Assembly (NCBI RefSeq): GCF_023242365.1 | Contig: NZ_JALLIX010000011.1 | Location: forward strand, 62,001-126,000 | Source of the DNA: Pseudomonas sp. MWU13-2100 | Lineage (GTDB): Bacteria; Pseudomonadota; Gammaproteobacteria; Pseudomonadales; Pseudomonadaceae | Direction: 5' to 3' | DNA length: 64,000 bases | In this document: piece after piece, positions 1 to 8,839 of the stretch | Numbering within the stretch: the stretch's first letter is position 1 | How the letters are laid out: each line of letters starts with the position of its first letter | Notes under the pieces: model-generated | What the model was told of the DNA's origin: nothing | Databases searched by the model: none | The model's input: only the letters and a program-made list of their open reading frames with translations | Made by a program: the position numbers and the translations under genes

Positions 1-1590
1 TACCGGACCCGCTTCAACACGCTTGAGCAAACCTTCAAAGACCGTGAAGCCTCGCTCGCGAAGTTGGTACAGAGTGCAACGCAAATCACCGAAGCGCTCA
101 ATGAAGCCACCCAGGACCTGGTCAATGCACCGGCGCTTGAAGGGCAGGATGACCATCAGCGTCTGAACCAGTTTCAAGCCACTAGCTTACTCGCCGTCCA
201 TATCCAGCAGGCCCGCATCGTGGTGTACGGTTTCATCTACAGCAATGATCCGAGCAAAGAGCAAGGCGCCCTGGCCAGTATCGATCAGGTCACGAGCGAA
301 CTGCTCACGGTTCGCGCCGCCGCCACCTCTCAACAACAAGGCATCCTGACGCAGGCGGAACACCTGCTGCAACAGTACCGCCAGGATGTGCAGAACTATG
401 CCGCGCAAGTACACACCAGCCTGGAAACGCTCGATCAGATGGTGGCCTTGGGTGTCAGTCTTGAAGACCTTAGCCAGAAGCTCATAGACAACCAGAGCCA
501 GACACGGGATAGCGAGGCAGGAAGTGCCCGCCAATTGCTGACGATCAGCACACTGCTGGCGTTGGCGCTGGGCATCCTCGCGGCCTGGTTTATCACCGGG
601 CAGATCGTCCATCCGCTGCTGGAAACCCTGAAAGTCGCGGAGCGTATCGCGGGCGGGGATCTCAGCCACGACATCAAGACCGCGCGACGCGACGAGCTGG
701 GCCAATTGCAGCGCAGCATGCAGTACATGACGGTGAGCCTGCGCAAGCTGATCGAAGGCATCAGCCTGGGGGTCACCCAGATTGCCAGCGCGGCGGAAGA
801 GTTGTCCGCTGTTACCGAGCAGACCAGCGCGAACGTGAACAGCCAAAGAGTCGAGACGGATCAGGTCGCGACCGCCATGAACGAAATGGCCGCCACCGTA
901 CAAGAAGTGGCACGCAATACCGAAGAAGCTTCAAACGCCGCCGCCGCCGCGGATACAGAAGCGCGCGCCGGTGAAAAAGTGGTCGGTGAAGCGATCGATC
1001 AAATTGAGTTACTGGCCATCGAAGTCGGCAACTCCACCGAAGCGATGAACCTTCTGGAGTTGGAAAGCGAAAAAATCGGCGGCGTGCTCGACGTGATCAA
1101 AGCCGTGGCGGAACAAACCAACCTGCTGGCACTCAATGCGGCCATTGAGGCCGCGCGAGCCGGTGAAGCCGGACGCGGCTTTGCGGTCGTGGCCGACGAA
1201 GTCCGAAGCCTGGCCCAGCGCACGCAAAAATCCACCGAAGAAATCGAAGGGCTGATCGCCGGCCTGCAAAGCGGTACCCAGAAAGTCTCGGCGGTCATGG
1301 AAAGCAGTCGCGTCCTGACGGATAACAGCGTCGAATTGACCCGTCGCGCCGTGACATCGCTGGAAAGCATCACCCGCACGGTGTCGACGATCCAATCGAT
1401 GAACCAGCAGATTTCCGCCTCCGCCGAGCAGCAGAGTACCGTGGCCGAGGAGATCCATCGCAGCTTGCTCAACGTGCGCGACATCTCCGAGCAAACCGCG
1501 AGTGCCAGCGAGGAAACAGCTGCGTCCAGCGTCGAACTGGCAAGACTGGGCCACGAGTTGCAGGAAATGGTCAGCCAATTCCGCATTTGA
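1..1590 (+). CDS. Methyl-accepting chemotaxis protein, 5' end outside window
   Basis: Inner-membrane chemoreceptor that would signal to the CheA/CheW array. The frame is open from base 1, so the N-terminus and first membrane segment lie upstream; 529 residues are visible. The visible part begins with a long helical periplasmic sensor, possibly of the bimodular HBM type. It is followed by a membrane segment (about residues 178-201, [19 protein letters not shown]), a HAMP linker and a complete cytoplasmic signalling domain. The hairpin tip is recognisable ([20 protein letters not shown], then [17 protein letters not shown]). There is no C-terminal CheR/CheB-docking pentapeptide; the protein ends VSQFRI, as is common for Pseudomonas receptors. 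The ligand cannot be told from the visible part. A hairpin follows the stop. Confidence 0.93.
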   Translation, partial: YRTRFNTLEQTFKDREASLAKLVQSATQITEALNEATQDLVNAPALEGQDDHQRLNQFQATSLLAVHIQQARIVVYGFIYSNDPSKEQGALASIDQVTSELLTVRAAATSQQQGILTQAEHLLQQYRQDVQNYAAQVHTSLETLDQMVALGVSLEDLSQKLIDNQSQTRDSEAGSARQLLTISTLLALALGILAAWFITGQIVHPLLETLKVAERIAGGDLSHDIKTARRDELGQLQRSMQYMTVSLRKLIEGISLGVTQIASAAEELSAVTEQTSANVNSQRVETDQVATAMNEMAATVQEVARNTEEASNAAAAADTEARAGEKVVGEAIDQIELLAIEVGNSTEAMNLLELESEKIGGVLDVIKAVAEQTNLLALNAAIEAARAGEAGRGFAVVADEVRSLAQRTQKSTEEIEGLIAGLQSGTQKVSAVMESSRVLTDNSVELTRRAVTSLESITRTVSTIQSMNQQISASAEQQSTVAEEIHRSLLNVRDISEQTASASEETAASSVELARLGHELQEMVSQFRI

Positions 1591-1633
1591 GAACAAGCCA
1601 GCACCTGAGCGCAATGGCTGAGTGCTGGAACAA

Positions 1634-1655
1634 CAGCCACCGAGAGCGGTGGCTG
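1634..1655 (+). terminator. Hairpin after the chemoreceptor gene
   Basis: A perfect 9-bp stem (CAGCCACCG / CGGTGGCTG) with an AGAG loop lies 44 bases past the stop codon. No T-run follows, so it may be a weak terminator or a 3'-end stabiliser. Confidence 0.4.
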
Positions 1656-1734
1656 CTAATGGAAATTGCACTTCATGCGTGCGCGGCGAGCTGAGTAGTC
1701 TGCTGATCAGAAACCAGCCGCAGCATGCACCACT

Positions 1735-2178
1735 TCAATCAAATGGGCGCTCGTCTAATGCCGCTGAGGCGTGAGGGGGTGAAGACGATCCCTCAAGCAG
1801 GGCATCCACCACTGCCCGTGCCATTTCTACCGAGTGGAGCATGCCCCAGAACAGGGATCGCTCCACCGGATTCGTGTGCAAGCTGATTTCGTCACCGTTC
1901 AGTTCGGCGGCTTCAAGCAATTTCGAGACGTAGATCAGCGCGTCCTGAGCCTTGACGCCTGGCTGGATGGCAAAAATCGAGGGTTTGAGAGGGTCAGCGT
2001 GATTGATGGTTTTGGATACGGTTAAAGAGAGAGTTCCAAGCAAACGGGCCGTATCAGACCGGATCGACTTTACAGAGCCGTTGGCGCCATCAACAACGCC
2101 ACGAACGAGAGCACAGCCCTCATCTGACTTGGAATTTTTGGAAACAGGAGGCGGATCGGGAGTGATTTTCTTGGTCAC
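1735..2178 (-). CDS. DUF6124/DUF3077-type small Pseudomonas protein
   Basis: A 147-residue soluble protein with a disordered, charged N-terminus (MTKKITPDPPPVSKNSKSDE) and a helical C-terminal half. It resembles the DUF3077/DUF6124 family of short, multi-copy Pseudomonas proteins of unknown function; this assignment is from memory of that family. The start is a GTG at 2176-2178, chosen because AGGAG lies 8 bases upstream (reading the minus strand). There is no signal peptide or membrane segment. It stands alone, convergent with the chemoreceptor gene. Function unknown. Confidence 0.7.
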   Translation of the reverse strand: MTKKITPDPPPVSKNSKSDEGCALVRGVVDGANGSVKSIRSDTARLLGTLSLTVSKTINHADPLKPSIFAIQPGVKAQDALIYVSKLLEAAELNGDEISLHTNPVERSLFWGMLHSVEMARAVVDALLEGSSSPPHASAALDERPFD

Positions 2179-2698
2179 AGGTAAAACTCCTACGTAAGAA
2201 ATACCTCAAGGAGTTCGTACATTTTCGTGTCCAGCGAAAAGGTGACGAACTGTACGCAGGTGGACAACCGGGTAACGTAGGACCCGGCACACCCATCAAG
2301 GATGTCCCGCGCACAGTCCGCCATAAAGCGAACACAAGAATACCGCAAGCGCGGCATTGTGCGACTACGTTTGAAAACCTCGGGTGTCCAGCCCGATCGC
2401 TGATTTTGCAGCGACAGTCAAAAGGTAGTTGTCGTACCTAACTGATGCAACTAGAAAAACGTGTGTAAATGTATGCGTCTCAAGGAGTACACGTCCGATG
2501 TAGAAATCATCTGCTGCTGACGGAGGAGGACCCATCCGGGTCTTTTTTTCGACAGGTTTTGCAGAGCCTTGGCCAAAGCCGCCTGACTTAGTCCCTGTGC
2601 CTGGCAAGACTCATGCTGTCCTGGCGTCAATTCAATGACCGTGTTGCGCTCAGCGCCGATATGCTGGCACCGATGTAAACCCCGAGCGTGTGCATGCA
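2179..2698. other. Gene-poor stretch next to the decayed hipA
   Basis: No convincing gene was found in these 520 bases. Two minus-strand frames (2365-2607 and 2451-2699) are open, but neither has a recognisable product or ribosome site. A 15-codon plus-strand ORF (2473-2520) is followed at once by a GC hairpin and a T-run. The stretch adjoins a broken gene and may be decayed DNA. Confidence 0.4.
2529..2549 (+). terminator. Rho-independent terminator-like hairpin
   Basis: A short GACCC-ATCC-GGGTC hairpin is followed by seven T residues on the plus strand. No recognised plus-strand gene precedes it, only a 15-codon ORF ending at 2520. It may close a small RNA or be a relic. Confidence 0.45.
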
Positions 2699-3399
2699 CT
2701 AGCCGAAGGTTTTTATAAACGGCTCAGCACATTGCCTAATTGCCGTGACTACATTCGGTGCCTGTTCACAAAGCTCAGTCGAGCGAGCCAGTACCCGTTC
2801 CAGTACTTGCAACTGATCGCGGATGACCTCTTCTGGCCGGGCCACGTCACACACCAGAGCGAAGTCCAGCAGCCCCTGCCGTGAGGCGAATAACGATTTG
2901 TTGCCGACAAGATCAAGCGCCAAGACGTCCTTTGGAAGGTAAGCCGTGGTGTTGACGATGTCGTAGGCAGGCGCCAGCCGCGCATCGCGCTGCGTGGGGT
3001 CGGAATACAGCAGCCCGAAGTTCTTCAGATGAGCGTCGCCGTTACCGACGATGCAGCTCAAGGTCACGATGGCAAATAGCTGGGCCAGTGAGCCCTGCAC
3101 CTGCTCGGGCGAGCAAATCTCCAGGGTACTGTTGACGCTGCAAGAGCGCATCGACCTCCAGCGAACTCACCGCTACCCGCCCGATAGGCGAACTGCTACC
3201 AGACAGCGCAAGCAGCAGCATGGGATCGACATTCGCCACCTTGGCAAGACGGTTGCGCAACTGCTCCAGGACATAACCTTCCGGGAGGTTCATCTGGAAG
3301 ATCGGATGCAACTCTCGGTGACGGTATTCATCCGGGCGTACAGGCATCAGTAAACTGATTGCAGCCTTCAGGCGTCGTAACTTGCAGTACGGTCGTCAT
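2699..3399 (-). pseudogene. hipA: hipA-like kinase toxin gene, internally deleted and frameshifted
   Basis: Remnant of a HipA-type Ser/Thr kinase toxin, normally about 440 residues. A start codon overlaps the hipB-like stop (ATGA at 3398-3401), but that frame stops after about 23 codons. The next frame carries a HipA N-terminal segment (MPVRPDEYRHRELHPIFQMN, then LPEGYVLEQLRNRLAKV). After about position 3150 the frame changes again to a kinase C-lobe with the catalytic loop VGNGDAHLKNFGLLY and the metal-binding APAYDIV. Roughly 200 residues, including the ATP-binding core, are missing between the two parts. No active toxin can be made from this locus. Confidence 0.85.
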
Positions 3400-3650
3400 C
3401 AATCGAACACTCCCCGTATTTCGTCCAACGTGGGCATTACCGCTGGCACCACGGCGAACTCACAGTCCAAAGCACCCAGGGCTCGCGCATAGGCGACCAT
3501 ACCCACTGACAGATCACCCTTCTCGATGGCGATGACCTTCTGTCGGGTGATGCCAGCCAAGGTAGCGAGTCGGGCTTGAGTCAACCCGCGACTCAGACGA
3601 CGCTGCCGGACCTGCTCGCCAAGACGCGTTGTGATAAGGGCATAATCCAT
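3399..3650 (-). CDS. hipB: HipB-like XRE-family antitoxin/repressor
   Basis: Small DNA-binding protein of 83 residues that would repress its own promoter and neutralise a HipA partner. A Cro/C1-type helix-turn-helix fills the middle (RLSRGLTQARLATLAGITRQ, then KVIAIEKGDLS). I chose the ATG at 3650 rather than the upstream TTG at 3668, because one of two GTATAC operator-like sites lies between them. The stop overlaps the former hipA start, the usual hipBA arrangement. The reading frame is intact although its hipA is broken, so it now stands alone as an orphan regulator. Confidence 0.8.
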   Translation of the reverse strand: MDYALITTRLGEQVRQRRLSRGLTQARLATLAGITRQKVIAIEKGDLSVGMVAYARALGALDCEFAVVPAVMPTLDEIRGVFD

Positions 3651-3655
3651 GTTCT

Positions 3656-3691
3656 GTATACGCGACAAACTATATTAAATGTAACGTATAC
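3656..3691. promoter_or_regulatory. Candidate hipB operator/promoter
   Basis: Two copies of GTATAC form an inverted arrangement (GTATACG at 3656-3662, CGTATAC at 3685-3691) around an AT-rich core on the hipB side. This matches the way HipB proteins bind paired palindromes upstream of their own gene. The operator role is inferred. Confidence 0.5.
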
Positions 3692-3764
3692 CGAACCTCT
3701 GAAAAATCAAAGCAGATATGCCGCTCAACCCAAGTGCAGCCTGCAGCGTCTCCCAGCTAGACGA

Positions 3765-3827
3765 TGAGCCGAATAAATCGCACAATCGGCTCACCATATG
3801 AGCCGAATAAGCCTTTTATTCGGCTCA
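3765..3827. promoter_or_regulatory. Tandem inverted repeats upstream of the Fic gene
   Basis: TGAGCCGAATAA occurs at 3765-3776 and 3799-3810. Its complement occurs as ATCGGCTCA at 3785-3793 (one base off) and as a perfect TTATTCGGCTCA at 3816-3827. Four half-sites lie within 63 bases, ending 19 bases before the fic start. The Fic protein carries a C-terminal winged helix, so autoregulation is a reasonable inference. Confidence 0.6.
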
Positions 3828-3846
3828 CGCTCATGCGGAGTCCTCT

Positions 3847-4998
3847 ATGAACGATCTGCCTCACTGGATCTGGCAACAGCCCGACTGGCCTCATTTCACC
3901 TGGCAGGAAAAGGCCCTGACGCCGCTGCTGCTGGAATGCGGACACGCCCAGGGACGCTTGCTCGGCATGGCCGCAGCCATCGGCGAGGACAGCAGTGCGC
4001 AGAACGAACTGGATGCCTTGCTGCAAAACATCATCACGTCATCGGCCATCGAAGGAGAGCCGCTGAATGTCGGTTCAGTCAGGTCTTCGTTGGCAAGACG
4101 CCTCGGACTGAGCGCCGACCAATCCGCCAGCCCACGTAGCGAGGGCCTGGCGGAACTGCTGCTGGACGCAACGCAACACCATCACTCGCCGTTGAGCCTT
4201 GAGCGCCTGCTGTATTGGCACTCGCTGCTGTTCCAGGCCGATGAAAGCCTTCTGGCACCGAAAATCCGTATTGGCAGGCTGCGCGGTAACGAGCCGATGC
4301 AGGTGGTCTCCGGACGTCTGGATCGACCTGTCGTGCATTTCGAGGCACCACCGCGGGCCGGGCTCGACGAAGAACTGGCGGCGTTTATCCACTGGTTCAA
4401 CGCCAGTCAGGCCGACACGGCACTCGACCCACTATTGCGAGCCGGAGTCGCGCATTTCTGGTTCGTGACCTTGCATCCATTCGATGATGGCAATGGTCGC
4501 CTGACCCGTACCCTCACTGATCTGGCACTGGCCCAGGGCGAACAACAGGCGATTCGGTTCTATGCGATGTCCGCGAGCATTCTCGAAGACCGGAAGGGCT
4601 ATTACGAAATACTCGAGTCCAGCCAGAAGGACTCGCTGGATATCACCCCTTGGCTGCAATGGTTCCTGAAAACCCTGCTGCGCAGCCTGGAGCAGGCCCA
4701 GGCCAACATCGACCGGGTACTGGTCAAGGCACGGTATTGGCAACAACATCGCCATCTTCAACTCTCGCCTGAACAACTCAAAGTTATCAACAGGCTGCTC
4801 GATGGCGGTGAGAGAGGTTTCGAGGGTGGTATCAATGCCGCGCAATACCAGGCAGTCACCAAAGTCAGTAAGGCGACCGCGACCCGCCATCTGGCGGATC
4901 TTCTGGAGAAAGGTTGCCTCTACCGACTTCCCGGGGGCGGACGCAGTACCCGCTATCAGATTCCCGGCTTGCAACCGGCGGCCACTTCAAGCCTGTAA
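3847..4998 (+). CDS. Fic-family AMP-transferase with winged-helix C-terminus
   Basis: A 383-residue Fic-domain protein; most such enzymes transfer AMP from ATP to a protein hydroxyl. The active-site loop HPFDDGNGRLTR at residues 210-221 is complete. An inhibitory helix motif SSAIEGE (residues 65-71, [S/T]xxxE[G/N]) in the N-terminal region places it with the self-inhibited class II enzymes. The last 80 residues look like a winged helix (INRLLDGGERGFEGGINAAQ, then ATATRHLADLLEKG). There is no antitoxin partner; inhibition is built in. The ATG follows a GGAG 7 bases upstream. Target unknown. Confidence 0.9.
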   Translation: MNDLPHWIWQQPDWPHFTWQEKALTPLLLECGHAQGRLLGMAAAIGEDSSAQNELDALLQNIITSSAIEGEPLNVGSVRSSLARRLGLSADQSASPRSEGLAELLLDATQHHHSPLSLERLLYWHSLLFQADESLLAPKIRIGRLRGNEPMQVVSGRLDRPVVHFEAPPRAGLDEELAAFIHWFNASQADTALDPLLRAGVAHFWFVTLHPFDDGNGRLTRTLTDLALAQGEQQAIRFYAMSASILEDRKGYYEILESSQKDSLDITPWLQWFLKTLLRSLEQAQANIDRVLVKARYWQQHRHLQLSPEQLKVINRLLDGGERGFEGGINAAQYQAVTKVSKATATRHLADLLEKGCLYRLPGGGRSTRYQIPGLQPAATSSL

Positions 4999-5037
4999 CA
5001 TCACCCAACTCTCGACACCCGCCACCGGAGCCCGACC

Positions 5038-5499
5038 TTGTCCGACACCCGCCCTCCCGCACTCGACGAAATCGACCGTCAGTTGATTTCCGCGCTACAG
5101 ATCAATGCCCGAGAAAGCGTGGCGATGCTGGCTCGGCAGTTGGGGATCGCGCGCACCACGGTCACCTCAAGGCTGGCACGCCTGGAAAAAGCCAAGGTCA
5201 TTACCGGTTATGGCGTGCGCCTCGGTCAGCGGGTGGTCGATGGCGGTTTGCAGGCCTATGTCGGGATCACGGTCCAACCGCGTTCCGGCAAGGATGTGGT
5301 GCGGCGCCTCAGTGCCATGGCACAGGTCCAGCAGCTCTGTGCTGTAAGCGGCGAGTTTGACTATGTGGCCTGGCTGCGCAGCGATTCACCGGAACAACTG
5401 GACCAGTTGCTCGACCAGATCGGCAGCGTTGAAGGGGTGGAGAAAACCACGACCTCGATCATTCTCAGTAGCAAGGTGGATCGGGGGCAACCGGTTTAG
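5038..5499 (+). CDS. Lrp/AsnC-family transcriptional regulator
   Basis: A 153-residue regulator with an N-terminal AsnC-type helix-turn-helix (ALDEIDRQLISALQINARES, then VAMLARQLGIARTTVTSRLA) and a C-terminal ligand-binding RAM/ACT-like domain. Proteins of this family assemble as dimers or octamers and respond to amino acids. The TTG start is preceded by a GGAG. It lies just upstream of the lysine-degradation genes davB-davA in the same direction, with a REP element between. Control of davBA in response to lysine or a catabolite is plausible but inferred from position only. Confidence 0.88.
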   Translation: MSDTRPPALDEIDRQLISALQINARESVAMLARQLGIARTTVTSRLARLEKAKVITGYGVRLGQRVVDGGLQAYVGITVQPRSGKDVVRRLSAMAQVQQLCAVSGEFDYVAWLRSDSPEQLDQLLDQIGSVEGVEKTTTSIILSSKVDRGQPV

Positions 5500-5530
5500 C
5501 CCCGCAAATTTGCTGGCTGAATGCAGTATC

Positions 5531-5616
5531 TGTAGGAGCGGCCGGTCGACGCTCGATTGCCCGCGAAGCTTTTAGCGCCCTCAAGGTCCTCTTCGCGGGC
5601 AAGCCCTGCTCCTACA
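5531..5616. repeat. REP pair (TGTAGGAGC type)
   Basis: Two inverted REP copies: TGTAGGAGC near the start and GCTCCTACA at the end, with CCCGCGAAG and CTTCGCGGG inside. This is a fluorescens-type REPIN in the gap between the Lrp gene and davB. Confidence 0.8.
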
Positions 5617-5788
5617 GGTACGCGTCGTTTCGAACAGACAGTTCGTCATAAAGCATCATGTAAGATCAAAACGACGACACTTTGCGTCTTATTAACGCAC
5701 TCCCCGCTCCCTACAATGGCCTCAGTCTTTTCCTATCTATACTCCAGCCGGACACACCGCCCGGCCCGAGTCGCCAGCAAGGTCAGCC

Positions 5789-7471
5789 ATGAACAAGAAC
5801 AATCGCCATCCTGCCGACGGTAAAAAACCCATCACCATCTTCGGCCCGGACTTCCCGTTCGCCTTCGATGACTGGATCGAGCACCCAGCCGGACTGGGCA
5901 GTATCCCGGCGGAAAACCACGGGGCGGAAGTGGCGATTGTCGGTGCCGGGATCGCCGGGCTGGTGGCCGCTTACGAACTGATGAAACTGGGCCTCAAGCC
6001 GGTCGTCTACGAAGCCTCGAAAATGGGCGGACGCCTGCGCTCCCAGGCCTTTGAAGGCGCCGAAGGCATCATCGCCGAGCTCGGCGGCATGCGTTTCCCA
6101 GTCTCGTCCACGGCGTTCTACCACTACGTGGACAAGCTCGGCCTCGAGACCAAACCCTTCCCCAACCCGCTGACCCCGGCCTCCGGCAGCACGGTGATCG
6201 ACCTCGAAGGCGAAACCTACTACGCAGAGAAACTCGCCGACCTGCCCGCCCTGTTCCAGGAAGTGGCCGACGCCTGGGCCGACGCCCTGGAAGACGGTTC
6301 GCGCTTCGGCGATATCCAGCAGGCCATTCGCGACCGCGACGTGCCGCGCCTGAAAGAACTGTGGAACACCCTGGTCCCACTGTGGGACGACCGCACCTTC
6401 TACGACTTCGTCGCCACCTCCAAGGCCTTCGCCAAGCTGTCGTTCCAGCACCGTGAAGTGTTCGGCCAGGTCGGTTTCGGCACCGGCGGCTGGGACTCGG
6501 ATTTCCCCAACTCGATGCTGGAAATCTTCCGCGTGGTGATGACCAACTGCGATGACCACCAGCACCTGGTGGTCGGTGGTGTGGAACAGGTACCACTGGG
6601 GATCTGGCGCCATGCGCCGCAGCGCTGTGCCCACTGGCCGGCCGGCACCAGCCTGAGCAGCCTGCACCACGGTGCGCCACGCACCGGCGTCAAGCGCATT
6701 ACCCGTGGTGCCGACGATCAGTTCGCGATCACCGACAACTGGGGCGATACCCGTCATTACGCCGCCGTCCTCGTCACTTGCCAGAGCTGGCTGCTGACCA
6801 CCCAGATCGAATGCGAGGAATCGCTGTTCTCGCAGAAGATGTGGATGGCCCTGGACCGCACACGCTACATGCAGTCCTCAAAGACCTTCGTCATGGTCGA
6901 CCGCCCGTTCTGGAAGGACAAGGACCCGGAAACCGGTCGCGACCTGATGAGCATGACCCTCACCGATCGCCTGACCCGCGGCACCTACCTGTTCGACAAC
7001 GGCGACGACAAACCAGGGGTGATCTGCCTGTCGTATTCGTGGATGAGCGATGCCCTGAAAATGCTCCCGCAACCCATCGACAAGCGGGTGAAGCTGGCCC
7101 TCGACGCGCTGAAGAAGATCTACCCGAAAGTGGATATCGCCGCGCGCATCATCGGCGATCCGATCACCGTTTCCTGGGAGGCCGACCCGCATTTCCTCGG
7201 CGCTTTCAAAGGCGCCCTGCCCGGCCACTACCGCTACAATCAGCGGATGTACGCGCACTTCATGCAGGCCGATATGCCCGCCGAACATCGCGGCATCTTC
7301 ATTGCCGGCGACGATGTGTCCTGGACCCCGGCCTGGGTCGAAGGCGCGGTGCAGACTTCGCTCAACGCCGTGTGGGGCATCATGAACCACTTCGGTGGAC
7401 GCACCCACGCCGAGAACCCGGGACCGGGCGATGTCTTCCACGACATCGGCCCGATTGCCCTGGCCGACTGA
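5789..7471 (+). CDS. davB: L-lysine 2-monooxygenase
   Basis: Flavoprotein that converts L-lysine with O2 to 5-aminopentanamide (5-aminovaleramide), CO2 and water, the first step of the aminovalerate route. The 560-residue length equals that of P. putida DavB and the sequence matches it closely from memory. An FAD dinucleotide-binding motif VAIVGAGIAGLVAAYEL (residues 48-64) is followed by MGGRLRS and ELGGMRFP. The C-terminal flavin-contact segment GDDVSWTPAWVEGAVQTS is characteristic of amine oxidases. There is no signal peptide. davA follows after 13 bases, so the two probably form one operon. Related tryptophan monooxygenases (IaaM) are the main alternative; length and neighbour favour DavB. 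Confidence 0.93.
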   Translation: MNKNNRHPADGKKPITIFGPDFPFAFDDWIEHPAGLGSIPAENHGAEVAIVGAGIAGLVAAYELMKLGLKPVVYEASKMGGRLRSQAFEGAEGIIAELGGMRFPVSSTAFYHYVDKLGLETKPFPNPLTPASGSTVIDLEGETYYAEKLADLPALFQEVADAWADALEDGSRFGDIQQAIRDRDVPRLKELWNTLVPLWDDRTFYDFVATSKAFAKLSFQHREVFGQVGFGTGGWDSDFPNSMLEIFRVVMTNCDDHQHLVVGGVEQVPLGIWRHAPQRCAHWPAGTSLSSLHHGAPRTGVKRITRGADDQFAITDNWGDTRHYAAVLVTCQSWLLTTQIECEESLFSQKMWMALDRTRYMQSSKTFVMVDRPFWKDKDPETGRDLMSMTLTDRLTRGTYLFDNGDDKPGVICLSYSWMSDALKMLPQPIDKRVKLALDALKKIYPKVDIAARIIGDPITVSWEADPHFLGAFKGALPGHYRYNQRMYAHFMQADMPAEHRGIFIAGDDVSWTPAWVEGAVQTSLNAVWGIMNHFGGRTHAENPGPGDVFHDIGPIALAD

Positions 7472-7484
7472 AAGGAACGCGCTT

Positions 7485-8279
7485 GTGCAGATCGCTCTCT
7501 ATCAATGCCCGCCGCAGCCGTTGGATGTCGCGGGTAACCTGCAGCGCTTGCAGCGCCTGACCGGCGAGGCCCGTGGCGTGGACGTGCTGGTGCTCCCGGA
7601 AATGTTCCTGAGCGGCTACAACATCGGCGCCGAAGCGGTCGGGGCCCTGGCCGAAGCCAGCGATGGCCCCAGCGCACAACATATTGCCGCCCTCGCCCGG
7701 GCGGCGAACATGGCGATTGTCTACGGCTACCCGGAGCGCGCCGAGGATGGCCAGATCTACAACGCGGTGCAGTTGATCGATGCCCAGGGCCAGAGTCTGT
7801 GCAACTACCGCAAGACCCACCTCTACGGTGACCTCGATCATTCGATGTTCAGTGCCGGCCCCGACCACTTTCCGGTGGTGGAGCTGGGCGGCTGGAAAGT
7901 CGGGCTGCTGATCTGCTACGACGTCGAGTTCCCGGAAAACACCCGGCGCCTGGCGTTGAGCGGAGCCGAGGTGATTCTGGTACCCACCGCCAATATGGTG
8001 CCGTTCGACTTCGTCGCCGATGTCACCATTCGCGCCCGGGCCTTCGAGAACCAGTGTTTTGTGGCGTACGCCAACTACTGCGGTCATGAGGGGGACATCC
8101 AGTACTGCGGCCAGAGCAGCATTGCCGCGCCGGACGGCAGCCGCCTGGCCCGCGCCGGCCTGGATGAAACCTTGATCGTCGCCACCCTGGACCGTTCGCT
8201 GATGCAGGCCTCCCGGGCCAGCAACCGCTATCTGCTGGACCGCCGTCCGGCGCTCTATACGGGGCTGAGCCAGGACTGA
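7485..8279 (+). CDS. davA: 5-aminopentanamidase (delta-aminovaleramidase)
   Basis: Nitrilase-superfamily amidase that hydrolyses 5-aminopentanamide to 5-aminopentanoate, the step after DavB. The 264-residue length is that of P. putida DavA. The catalytic triad is visible: Glu39 (LPEMFLSGYN), Lys110 (NYRKTHLYG) and Cys144 (LLICYDVEFPE). The GTG start at 7485 was chosen because AAAGGA precedes it by 8 bases and the protein then begins MQIALYQ, as expected; the frame is open further upstream into davB but without a ribosome site. Cytosolic. Confidence 0.93.
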   Translation: MQIALYQCPPQPLDVAGNLQRLQRLTGEARGVDVLVLPEMFLSGYNIGAEAVGALAEASDGPSAQHIAALARAANMAIVYGYPERAEDGQIYNAVQLIDAQGQSLCNYRKTHLYGDLDHSMFSAGPDHFPVVELGGWKVGLLICYDVEFPENTRRLALSGAEVILVPTANMVPFDFVADVTIRARAFENQCFVAYANYCGHEGDIQYCGQSSIAAPDGSRLARAGLDETLIVATLDRSLMQASRASNRYLLDRRPALYTGLSQD

Positions 8280-8327
8280 GCGGGCGTTATCCGTTAAAAT
8301 GGGCGCTCCTCTTCCAAGGAAACGCCC

Positions 8328-8522
8328 ATGTCCCTGCCAATCTCTCCCGACGCCGAAGGTCCAGCGTCCTCGAACGAAGCCGGGGAGCCGGCGCAAACGC
8401 CGCCGCCCCTACCAGCCTCGGAACCCGCCGAGCGCGCCGGCCTGATTCGCGGACAAACCAGTGCCCACCGCGGGCTGCGCACCTTTGCCCAGGACCGCTC
8501 GCGCAATCGCCGCGAACGCTAG
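8328..8522 (+). CDS. Small proline/glutamate-rich hypothetical protein
   Basis: A 64-codon ORF with a good ribosome site (AAGGA, 7 bases before ATG). The product is disordered in character, with an acidic and proline-rich N-terminal part (EPAQTPPPLPASEPAER) and a basic end (AQDRSRNRRER). There is no signal peptide or known domain. It overlaps the end of the convergent XRE gene by 4 bases. It could be a genuine small Pseudomonas protein; no function can be assigned. Confidence 0.5.
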   Translation: MSLPISPDAEGPASSNEAGEPAQTPPPLPASEPAERAGLIRGQTSAHRGLRTFAQDRSRNRRER

Positions 8523-8839
8523 GCCAAGATCTGCAGGCCGTATTTCTGTACGATGCTCAGCAATTTAAGCGCCATGCCGCTGGGTTGCTTGTCACCCGCC
8601 TCCCACTGCTTCACGGTCGAGGCACTGGTGTTCAGGTAACGGGCGAAAACCGGTTGGCTGACATGGTTGCGTTCACGCAGTTGCTTGATCTGCTCCGGCG
8701 CAATTTCATCCGGGACCTGCGCCAGGCAGGACTCATCGAACTCGCGCATGGTCGCCTTGCTGATCGCGCCAATGGCCTGCAACGCGCTGGCCGACTCATG
8801 AATCGACTCCAGCGCCTCGCTTTTAAATGTCTTGGTCAT
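8519..8839 (-). CDS. XRE/HigA-like antitoxin
   Basis: A 106-residue antitoxin-type regulator. The N-terminal part should contact the toxin, and the C-terminal half is a helix-turn-helix (QLRERNHVSQPVFARYLNTS, then STVKQWEAGDKQPSGMALKL). It is the second gene of a pair: its start overlaps the end of the RelE-like gene by 17 bases. Toxin-first order is typical of HigBA/RelE-XRE systems. It probably binds the perfect palindrome upstream of the toxin gene. Confidence 0.85.
   Translation of the reverse strand: MTKTFKSEALESIHESASALQAIGAISKATMREFDESCLAQVPDEIAPEQIKQLRERNHVSQPVFARYLNTSASTVKQWEAGDKQPSGMALKLLSIVQKYGLQILA

Noticed and set aside
2365..2699. Two overlapping minus-strand ORFs of 80-82 codons
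   Set aside because: No ribosome site, no recognisable product, mutually overlapping, and in decayed surroundings.
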